Source: Candidatus Fonsibacter sp. (GTDB lineage Bacteria; Pseudomonadota; Alphaproteobacteria; Pelagibacterales; Pelagibacteraceae). Taken from it: DNA of 5,252 nucleotides. Where the stretch lies: positions 1-5,252 of the forward strand of contig SHWR01000063.1 in the NCBI GenBank assembly GCA_009693745.1, in the 5' to 3' direction. The notes under the pieces are model-generated. The model was not told where the DNA came from and ran no database searches. It saw only the letters and a program-made list of their open reading frames with translations. A program made the position numbers and the translations under genes. Below are positions 1 to 5,252 of this stretch, piece by piece (the stretch's first letter is position 1; each line of letters begins with the position of its first letter).

Positions 1-1038
1 TACTTTATGCATATCTGTATCTCTTCCAGAAACCGCAGCTGCATTAGCTGCTGTAGGAATTGCTTCATTTTTCTCCATATCATAAGAAAGAACAACTGGC
101 CCTAGGTTATAACCAACTGAAACAAATTTAGACTTTGTATCAACTGTACCTTTTACTCCAGCTAAAGTTCTCTCTTGCTCGGCTGCACCAATACCAATAG
201 ACAACTGTTTAGTTGCTGAATAAGTAGCACTAAGCAAAGTTGTTTCATCTTTATGAGTTGCGGCCTGAGTTGCTTTTAAACCTTCTTGTCTATATCTTTG
301 TACACCAATAGCGAAAGGTGCAGTTGCATACGTCAACCCATAAGTTTTCATGTCCACATTTTGGTGGCCAACTGTATTTTGGTTAATTTTTGTAATACCG
401 ACAGCGGCAGTTAATCCATCTATAGGTGTAACTTTATAACCAACAGCATATCCACTGTTAGTATTAGTTAATGTTACAATTCTATCTGATCCATTATTAG
501 ATGCAGAGTCTAAGTTTGGCGCATACGCAAAACTTAACTGCGAACTAGCTCCTAATATATTGACAACATCTAAATAAATAGAATGCTCACCTGAAGTTAC
601 ATCAATCGGCTCTGTTATACCAGTGAGTCCAGTTATGTCTGTGTGTCTGTTTGTAACGTAAGGAGTTGCAGTTCTAGCTATTTCACTACCTTTAACCTGG
701 TCAAATGAATAACCTACGTTTACACCGGCCATTGGTGAAAGTTGAATAAAACGACCGTGCATAACTTGAGTTCCGTTTTCATCTGATTCAAAATCTTGAG
801 AAACGCTATAATCCATTCCATTAGATAATTTACCTTTTGAAGCTATGTTTATTAAGGTTTCATTACCTAACTGTTTGGTTGTATTTACTTTTGCTGTACC
901 AGAAGGTACTTTATCACTTCCAGCCATATAGCTTGCTTCCACATAACCGCTAATTGATACTTGGGAATTAGCAATTGAGCTAATCGAAGCAATCAAAGCT
1001 GTTGATGTGAATAAGCTAATGATTTTTTTACATTTCAT
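1..1038 (-). CDS. Outer-membrane porin, Gram-negative porin type (C-terminus off the left edge)
   Basis: The minus strand is open for 346 codons from the ATG at 1038 to the window edge, with no stop. The protein starts with a classical signal peptide: a basic N-terminus (M-K-C-K-K), a hydrophobic/Ser-Ala core, and a likely cleavage after A-N-S at about residue 25. The mature N-terminus, VSISGYVEASY, is the first beta-strand of general porins. What follows looks like alternating amphipathic strands, rich in Gly, Ser, Thr, Asn and aromatics, with almost no Cys. A late strand around residues 308-320 (VGYNLGPVVLSYD) is typical of alphaproteobacterial porins. By family it should form an outer-membrane beta-barrel, probably a trimer, for diffusion of small solutes; substrate specificity cannot be read. 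The ATG at 1038 is preceded by AAGGA at 7 bases, so the start is secure. Its base composition is less AT-rich than the opposite operon, perhaps reflecting high expression. The class is confident, the exact subfamily is not. Confidence 0.88.
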   Translation of the reverse strand, partial: MKCKKIISLFTSTALIASISSIANSQVSISGYVEASYMAGSDKVPSGTAKVNTTKQLGNETLINIASKGKLSNGMDYSVSQDFESDENGTQVMHGRFIQLSPMAGVNVGYSFDQVKGSEIARTATPYVTNRHTDITGLTGITEPIDVTSGEHSIYLDVVNILGASSQLSFAYAPNLDSASNNGSDRIVTLTNTNSGYAVGYKVTPIDGLTAAVGITKINQNTVGHQNVDMKTYGLTYATAPFAIGVQRYRQEGLKATQAATHKDETTLLSATYSATKQLSIGIGAAEQERTLAGVKGTVDTKSKFVSVGYNLGPVVLSYDMEKNEAIPTAANAAAVSGRDTDMHKV

Positions 1039-1045
1039 TTTGTTA

Positions 1046-1050
1046 TCCTT
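1046..1050 (-). promoter_or_regulatory. Shine-Dalgarno site of the porin gene
   Basis: AAGGA on the minus strand ends 7 bases before the porin ATG. It is the only clear ribosome binding site in the window and fixes the porin start at 1038. The other genes here have weak or no recognisable sites. Confidence 0.75.
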
Positions 1051-1064
1051 TTATTTTGTTTATA

Positions 1065-1080
1065 TTAGTTTTTTAACTAA
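1065..1080. repeat. Short AT-rich inverted repeat in the porin leader
   Basis: Six bases, TTAGTT, are followed by TTTT and then the exact reverse complement AACTAA. It lies 26 bases upstream of the porin start codon, so it probably falls inside the untranslated leader. The stem is mostly A-T pairs and would be weak as RNA; as DNA it could be an operator half-site pair. In so AT-rich a region such a palindrome can arise by chance. Confidence 0.35.
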
Positions 1081-1138
1081 CATTAACTTTTTAGATACTT
1101 TCTGGTCAAATTTTAATAAAAAACTACAATAAATTTAG

Positions 1139-1166
1139 AATATAATTTTTTGTTGCAAAAATACAA
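1139..1166 (-). promoter_or_regulatory. Candidate sigma-70-like promoter for the porin
   Basis: On the minus strand TTGTAT (1166-1161) is followed after 16 bases by TATATT (1144-1139), which matches 5 of 6 bases of the -10 consensus. It would give a leader of roughly 90 bases. An alternative has the better -35 box, TTGACC at 1109-1104, but only a poor -10 (TAATGT or TTAATG) 17-18 bases downstream. The region is so AT-rich that -10-like words are common, so this is a candidate only. Confidence 0.25.
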
Positions 1167-1196
1167 CTATTGATATCCTAGTTAAATATTAAATTT

Positions 1197-1226
1197 TTGC
1201 TTAATTAGCTGAAATTTAGTTAAAAT
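1197..1226 (+). promoter_or_regulatory. Candidate promoter for the DUF3576-leuS-lptE-holA operon
   Basis: TTGCTT (1197-1202) and TAAAAT (1221-1226, 5 of 6 to the -10 consensus) are separated by 18 bases, about 60 bases before the first ATG. A second possibility is TTACAC at 1240-1245 with AAAAAT at 1263-1268, a 17-base spacer. Both are weak calls made by eye in AT-rich sequence. Confidence 0.25.
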
Positions 1227-1288
1227 GTACTACAAAGACTTACACTTCAAAGTTATAGCAATAAAAATTAGGTTGGTAATAAATTTCA

Positions 1289-1816
1289 ATGAAAAAATTT
1301 AAATTAGGATTTTACTTGGTAATCTTGTGTTTTGTATTTTTGGTTCCAAGCTGTAGCCAAAAAAAAGATCCAGTAACAGATCAAACTGAGACTATTAATC
1401 CCAATGTATTTGAAAGAGCAAAAGAGGCTGCCGAAAAAAATCCGATAAATTTTTTTGGTAGCAATAAAAGTTCGGGTACTTTTGATTTTTTAAAATCTAA
1501 TCCTTTATGGAGAGCCAGTCTAAAATCATTAGACTTTATTCCCCTAGCTAGTGTTGATTACTCTGGAGGATTAATAATAACCGATTGGTATTCTGAAAAA
1601 ACCTCTGATGAGGAAATCAAAATTAGTATTCGTTTTTTATCAAATGAATTAAGATCGGATTCTATATCAATTGTGTCTCATAAAAGAATTTGTGACCAAA
1701 AAAGTAAATGTAGCATTAGTCTTATGGATAAAAAATTTAATTCTGAACTCAAAGAAGCTATAATAAATTCTGCAAGAGAAATAGCATTAGATGATAAAAA
1801 AAGAGAAAAAAAATGA
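1289..1816 (+). CDS. DUF3576 domain-containing lipoprotein
   Basis: The 175-residue protein has a lipoprotein signal peptide: MKKFK, a hydrophobic core at residues 6-19, and a lipobox V-P-S-C with the acceptor cysteine at residue 22. It should therefore be lipid-anchored in the periplasm. The family is recognised from the conserved block NPLWRASL (71-78), LDFIPLASVDYSGG (81-94) and ITDWY (97-101), which is the hallmark of DUF3576, an alphaproteobacterial family of unknown function usually found just upstream of leuS. Residues 102-165 are predicted mixed beta/alpha, with a cysteine pair (C135, C141) and a highly charged lysine-rich tail. No catalytic motif is visible. The ATG has only a weak upstream purine stretch (AGGTTGG, 12 bases away), but the signal peptide supports this start. 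It is the first gene of the operon and its TGA lies 10 bases before the leuS ATG. Since lptE is in the same operon, an envelope role is a reasonable guess, not a demonstrated function. Confidence 0.88.
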   Translation: MKKFKLGFYLVILCFVFLVPSCSQKKDPVTDQTETINPNVFERAKEAAEKNPINFFGSNKSSGTFDFLKSNPLWRASLKSLDFIPLASVDYSGGLIITDWYSEKTSDEEIKISIRFLSNELRSDSISIVSHKRICDQKSKCSISLMDKKFNSELKEAIINSAREIALDDKKREKK

Positions 1817-1826
1817 TATTTTCTTT

Positions 1827-4355
1827 ATGGAGAAATATAATTTTAATTACGTAGAAAATAAATGGAAAGAATTTTTTCTAAGCAATAAAATATTTAAATC
1901 CATAAAAAAAAAAAAAAAATTCTATTGCCTTGAAATGTTTCCTTATCCATCAGGAAATATACATATGGGGCACGTCAGAAATTATTCTCTTGGAGATGTA
2001 ATAGCCAATTTCAAACGTTTAAATAATTATAATGTATTACATCCAATGGGATGGGATGCTTTTGGTCTCCCAGCAGAAAATGCTGCTTTTCAAAATAATT
2101 TACACCCTGAAGTTTGGACGAAAAAAAATATAGCAACTATGAAAAAACAATTACAAAATTTAGGTTTTTCAATTGATTGGGAGAAAGAAATTTCTACCTG
2201 TGATAAAAATTATTATAAACAACAACAAATCTTATTTTCTTTCTTTTTTAAAAAAGGTTTAGTTTATAAAAAAGAAAGCTATGTCAACTGGGACCCCATA
2301 GATCAAACGGTACTTGCAAACGAGCAGGTAATTGATGGCAAAGGCTGGAGGTCTGGTGCAGTTGTCGAGAAAAAAAAATTAAGTCAATGGTTCTTGAATA
2401 TTACAAAATATTCAGATGAACTTCTAGAATCCCTTGAAAGTTTAAAAGGCTGGCCAGAGAAAGTTAAATTAATGCAAAAAAACTGGATTGGAAAGTCTAT
2501 AGGGTGCGAGATTGATTTTTTAACTAATAATGACCAAAATATAAAAATTTTTACAACCAGGCCAGATACAATATTTGGAGCATGCTTTATTGCGATCGCC
2601 CCTGATCATCCTTTCACTAAATTTTTTGAAAGTGATGAAAATTTTTTAAATTTTAAAAGCGAAGCCCTTAAAAATATTGCGATTGAATCTTCATTATCAA
2701 AAAATGAAAAATTAGGTTTTAAAACTCCCTATTTTGTATTTCACCCATTTATTAAAGATAAAAAACTGCCAATTTATGTGAGTAATTTTATACTTATGGA
2801 TTACGGTACAGGTGCAATTTATGGCTGTCCTGCCCATGATCAAAGGGATCTTGAATTTGCATTAAAATATCAATTGGAAGTATTGCCTGTTGTATCACCT
2901 GATAAATCTCAAAATATCACCATTCAAAATGAGGCTTATATTGATGATGGTTTTATAATTAATTCTGATTTTTTAAATGATCTTAATGTCAAAGATGCAA
3001 AGAAAAAAATAATTAGAATTATTGAAGATAAAAAAATTGGAAAATCTAAAACAATTTATAGACTAAAAGATTGGGGTATATCAAGGCAGAGATATTGGGG
3101 TTGTCCTATTCCAATACTTTACAGAGAGGATGGTAAAATTATTCCTGTGCCTGAAAAAGATTTACCAGTAACGCTTCCTGTAGATATTGACTTTAGTAAA
3201 CCTGGAAATCCTTTAGAAAATCACCCGACCTGGAAATATACAAAATGTCCTGAAACTGGAATGAAGGCCATTCGTGAAACGGATACGCTTGATACCTTTG
3301 TAGATTCGTCTTGGTATTTTTTAAGATTTTGTTCACCTCTTGAACAAAATCGTCCCTTTAATGAAGAAGATGTAAATTATTGGATGCCTGTTGATCAGTA
3401 TATTGGTGGAGTTGAGCATGCAATTTTACATCTTTTATATTCAAGATTTTTTACCCTTGCTTTAAAAAATGAATTTAAATTTAAATTTTCAGAGCCATTT
3501 CAAAATCTTTTTACTCAAGGCATGGTTTGTCATCCAACGTTCAAAACTGAAAAAGGAGATTGGGTTTTTCCAAAGGACGTCAAATTTGAAGATGGAAAAT
3601 ATTTTTTAGATAATAACTTAAAAGTTTTAAAAGGCGACAGCCAGGCTATGTCAAAATCAAAAAAAAATATTGTAGATCCTGATGATATTATAAAAATTTA
3701 TGGTTCTGATGCTGTAAGATGGTTTATCCTGTCCGATAGTCCTCCAGATCGTGACATTCAATGGAGCGATAGTGGTATTCAAGGTGCTTATAAATATATT
3801 CAAAAAATCTGGCGAATTTCTGAAAAAATTTTAAATTATCAAAAAATAAACGAAAATTTTGATAAAAATTTTTTAGTTAAAGTTGATATTTTAATAAAAG
3901 AAATTTCAGAATGTATTGAAAAATTTCAAATGAATGTTGCTGTTGCAAAATTATATACTTTTTTAAACCTCATCAGCGATGAAGTTGAAAAATTGGGGAT
4001 TGATAAAAATATTTTAACTGATGTTTTTAAAAAATACTTAATAATTATATCAGCCTTTATTCCTTATGTTGCGAATGAATGCTGGGAAAAAATTACAAAA
4101 AAAACTGACCTTGCTATTCAAGAGTGGCCTAAATTTAATAATGAACTATTAAAAAAAGATGAATTTAATGTAGTTATTCAAATTAATGGTAAAAAAAGAG
4201 CAATTATCAACGCTATTCACAATGAAACGGAGGAGAGTATTTTTAGCAAATCCTTAGCAATTAAAAATATAAAAGTTATATTAGACAAAACTACGATAAC
4301 AAAAAAAATATTTGTTCAAAACAAACTGTTAAATATTGTCACTAATGAAAAATAA
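1827..4355 (+). CDS. leuS: Leucine--tRNA ligase (leucyl-tRNA synthetase)
   Basis: The enzyme charges tRNA-Leu with leucine using ATP in the cytoplasm, and edits mischarged norvaline or isoleucine. Its 842 residues are a normal bacterial LeuRS length. Visible in order are the class I HIGH motif as HMGH (46-49); the zinc-knuckle region, whose cysteines are replaced (VNWDP 153-157, KGWRSG 172-177) as in alphaproteobacteria; and the CP1 editing domain with TTRPDT (243-248) and GTGAIYGCPAHDQRD (327-341), where T248 and D341 match the E. coli editing residues T252 and D345. RQRYWG (420-425), GGVEHA (527-532) and the signature AMSKS (607-611, for KMSKS) follow. A helical anticodon-binding domain runs from about 654, and a small C-terminal tRNA-contacting domain from about 778. 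An in-frame ATG at 1791 would add 12 residues and overlap the upstream gene by 26 bases; the start at 1827 fits the family N-terminus (MEKYNF...ENKW) better. No clear Shine-Dalgarno is present. A 16-A run encodes K27-K31. Confidence 0.97.
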   Translation: MEKYNFNYVENKWKEFFLSNKIFKSIKKKKKFYCLEMFPYPSGNIHMGHVRNYSLGDVIANFKRLNNYNVLHPMGWDAFGLPAENAAFQNNLHPEVWTKKNIATMKKQLQNLGFSIDWEKEISTCDKNYYKQQQILFSFFFKKGLVYKKESYVNWDPIDQTVLANEQVIDGKGWRSGAVVEKKKLSQWFLNITKYSDELLESLESLKGWPEKVKLMQKNWIGKSIGCEIDFLTNNDQNIKIFTTRPDTIFGACFIAIAPDHPFTKFFESDENFLNFKSEALKNIAIESSLSKNEKLGFKTPYFVFHPFIKDKKLPIYVSNFILMDYGTGAIYGCPAHDQRDLEFALKYQLEVLPVVSPDKSQNITIQNEAYIDDGFIINSDFLNDLNVKDAKKKIIRIIEDKKIGKSKTIYRLKDWGISRQRYWGCPIPILYREDGKIIPVPEKDLPVTLPVDIDFSKPGNPLENHPTWKYTKCPETGMKAIRETDTLDTFVDSSWYFLRFCSPLEQNRPFNEEDVNYWMPVDQYIGGVEHAILHLLYSRFFTLALKNEFKFKFSEPFQNLFTQGMVCHPTFKTEKGDWVFPKDVKFEDGKYFLDNNLKVLKGDSQAMSKSKKNIVDPDDIIKIYGSDAVRWFILSDSPPDRDIQWSDSGIQGAYKYIQKIWRISEKILNYQKINENFDKNFLVKVDILIKEISECIEKFQMNVAVAKLYTFLNLISDEVEKLGIDKNILTDVFKKYLIIISAFIPYVANECWEKITKKTDLAIQEWPKFNNELLKKDEFNVVIQINGKKRAIINAIHNETEESIFSKSLAIKNIKVILDKTTITKKIFVQNKLLNIVTNEK
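1904..1919 (+). repeat. 16-base poly-A tract inside leuS
   Basis: Sixteen consecutive A bases cover the last base of an ATA codon and five AAA codons (residues 27-31 of LeuRS), in the variable stretch between the first helix and the HMGH block. The frame is correct as read here. Gaining one A would give a TGA at 1931-1933, and losing one would give a TAA at 1999-2001 (positions in this sequence), so slippage would end the protein early. Confidence 0.95.
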
Positions 4356-4809
4356 GATATTTATAATATTCTTACTTCTTATAACTCTTTCTGGCTGCGG
4401 ATTTTCTACTATTTATACGGACAGCTCAAAACAAGTTGTCATTTCAAGATCAGAAATCATAGGTGATAAAGATCTTGCCTTTAATCTTGAGCAAAAATTA
4501 AATTTTAAAAGAGATGAAAAAGACTTAAATGCTTATATATTTAAAGCACAAGTTTACGATACTGCTGAAAGCTCTTTAGTTGATAATAGAGGAATATCCA
4601 CTGAGGAAATTATAAAACTCACCGTAAGTTATCAATTTCAAGATAAGAATGGACTAGTTATTTATCAAGATGCAATTTCTAAGGATAAACGAGTTGCAGT
4701 TACTGATAATTTATCAAATAATTTTCTAATGAAAAATAATGAAAAAAGAATATTATTAGACTCCATAATTCAAAATATATTATTTAAATCCAGAGTCTCA
4801 TTAAGATAG
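4345..4809 (+). CDS. lptE: LPS-assembly lipoprotein LptE
   Basis: The product is a 154-residue lipoprotein with a short signal peptide (MKNK, hydrophobic 5-15) and a perfect lipobox, L-S-G-C, cysteine at residue 18. The next residues, CGFSTIY, correspond to the CGFxxLY start of mature LptE proteins. The mature domain continues with strand-like segments such as LNAYIFKAQVYDTAE and EEIIKLTVSYQFQDKNG, then a C-terminal helix (NEKRILLDSIIQNILFKSR) typical of the family. LptE plugs the LptD barrel in the outer membrane and helps deliver lipopolysaccharide to the cell surface. The call rests on the lipobox, size, strand pattern and its place between leuS and holA, where lptE sits in many proteobacteria; sequence identity in this family is always low. 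The ATG at 4345 lies inside the last codons of leuS, overlapping by 11 bases with no good ribosome binding site, which suggests translational coupling. A TTG nine bases earlier is possible but unneeded. Confidence 0.85.
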   Translation: MKNKIFIIFLLLITLSGCGFSTIYTDSSKQVVISRSEIIGDKDLAFNLEQKLNFKRDEKDLNAYIFKAQVYDTAESSLVDNRGISTEEIIKLTVSYQFQDKNGLVIYQDAISKDKRVAVTDNLSNNFLMKNNEKRILLDSIIQNILFKSRVSLR

Positions 4810-4814
4810 TTTTA

Positions 4815-5252
4815 ATGATCGTAAAATCACAAGAAATCTTATTAAAAAAAAAGGATTTTTTCTTTGATAAAATCATTATTCTTTATGGAGAAAATCAAGA
4901 TTTAGTAAGCGATTTAAATGGTCAAATTTTATCCTTATTTAACGATAAAAATCAAAAATCAAAAGTCATTTTTGAAGATGATATTTTAAAAAAACCCGAT
5001 GATATTATTAATTATTATTTAAATGGATCATTGTTTGAGGAAAGTAAAAATATAACGATTATAAAAAATTGTTCAGATAAAATTTTAGAAGTTATAAATT
5101 CTGTTAAAAATAATATAAAAGATACTTTAATAATTATAAATTCCGAAATTTTACAAAAAAATTCAAAATTAAGACAATTTGGCGAATACGACAAAACTTC
5201 TATTTGTGTACCTTGTTACCAAGAGACAAAATTTGATATCAAAAAGTTTTTA
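4815..5252 (+). CDS. holA: DNA polymerase III subunit delta, N-terminal part (runs off the right edge)
   Basis: The frame opens at the ATG at 4815, five bases after the lptE stop, and stays open for 146 codons to the window edge. HolA is usually about 330-345 residues, so somewhat less than half is present. It belongs to the clamp-loader complex that places the beta sliding clamp on DNA. The N-terminus (MIVKSQEILLKKKDFFFDKI) leads into IILYGENQDL (21-30), the degenerate nucleotide-fold strand-loop of delta subunits (LLYGxxxxL) that lacks a working P-loop. Further family marks are a block resembling the beta-interacting region (NYYLNGSLFEESKNITIIKN), a strand (TLIIINSEIL), NSKLRQFGEYDK (116-127), and C-V-P-C-Y (131-135), which matches the conserved Pro-Cys-Tyr element ahead of the second domain. 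There is no clear Shine-Dalgarno, so coupling to lptE is likely. Synteny with leuS and lptE supports the call. Confidence 0.9.
   Translation, partial: MIVKSQEILLKKKDFFFDKIIILYGENQDLVSDLNGQILSLFNDKNQKSKVIFEDDILKKPDDIINYYLNGSLFEESKNITIIKNCSDKILEVINSVKNNIKDTLIIINSEILQKNSKLRQFGEYDKTSICVPCYQETKFDIKKFL

Larger units (their letters stand above)
1039..1288. other. Divergent intergenic region between porin and leuS operon
   Basis: These 250 bases separate two divergently transcribed units and are strongly AT-rich. No convincing ORF, tRNA or hairpin terminator is visible, and a terminator is not expected between divergent genes. The region should carry both promoters. The word TAGTTAAA occurs three times: plus strand at 1179-1186 and 1217-1224, and minus strand at 1079-1072 within the inverted repeat. 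Whether this is a regulator site or chance is unknown. Confidence 0.7.

Noticed and set aside
1150..1168. GTTG...CAAC hairpin as a terminator or riboswitch stem
   Set aside because: The stem is only four base pairs with an eight-base loop, no T-run with a GC-rich stem is present, and it overlaps the candidate porin promoter.
1791..1826. Upstream in-frame ATG that would extend LeuRS by 12 residues
   Set aside because: The extra residues (MIKKEKKNDIFF) lie within the end of the DUF3576 gene and do not match the known LeuRS N-terminus, while the ATG at 1827 does.
1904..1919. The A-tract as a frameshift making leuS a pseudogene
   Set aside because: The reading frame is intact on both sides and all LeuRS domains are present in one frame, so the gene as given is functional.
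2283..2357. Loss of zinc-binding cysteines in LeuRS as a degenerate feature
   Set aside because: Replacement of these cysteines by the VNWDP...GWRSG form is normal for alphaproteobacterial LeuRS and does not suggest decay.
4336..4344. TTG start for lptE giving three extra residues
   Set aside because: The ATG at 4345 gives a normal lipoprotein signal peptide, and there is no ribosome binding site favouring the TTG.
1..5252. CRISPR array, tRNA or rRNA gene, insertion sequence, toxin-antitoxin or defence system
   Set aside because: No regularly spaced repeats, no cloverleaf-like or rRNA-like sequence, no transposase or terminal inverted repeats, and no unexplained gene were seen; almost the whole window is accounted for by housekeeping genes.

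Overview
This is an AT-rich window from a Gram-negative bacterium, most likely a free-living (probably marine) alphaproteobacterium of the SAR11/Pelagibacterales type or another low-GC group. That assignment rests on three things seen here: the gene order DUF3576 lipoprotein - leuS - lptE - holA, which is typical of Alphaproteobacteria; a leucyl-tRNA synthetase with the metal-free alphaproteobacterial form of the zinc-binding insert; and a strong lysine/asparagine/isoleucine bias in the proteins. No marker gene that would fix the genus is present.

Positions 1-1038 (minus strand) hold the first 346 codons of an outer-membrane porin. It has a signal peptide and a good ribosome binding site, and its C-terminus lies beyond the left edge of the window. 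Positions 1039-1288 are a 250-base, very AT-rich divergent intergenic region. It should contain promoters for both the porin and the rightward operon; I can offer only weak candidate boxes, one short AT-rich inverted repeat and a repeated 8-base word.

From 1289 to the right edge four genes run on the plus strand, so tightly packed that one operon is likely. They are a DUF3576 lipoprotein (1289-1816), leuS (1827-4355), the LPS-assembly lipoprotein lptE (4345-4809, overlapping leuS by 11 bases) and the first 146 codons of holA, the DNA polymerase III delta subunit (4815-5252, running off the edge). The gaps are 10 bases, an 11-base overlap and 5 bases.

The operon combines translation (LeuRS), envelope biogenesis (LptE and probably the DUF3576 protein) and replication (HolA). 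It is a housekeeping cluster, and I see no mobile element, CRISPR, toxin, defence locus or RNA gene. The points most worth a second look are an uninterrupted 16-A tract near the 5' end of leuS, an AMSKS in place of KMSKS in the synthetase signature, and the uncharacterised DUF3576 lipoprotein sharing an operon with lptE.
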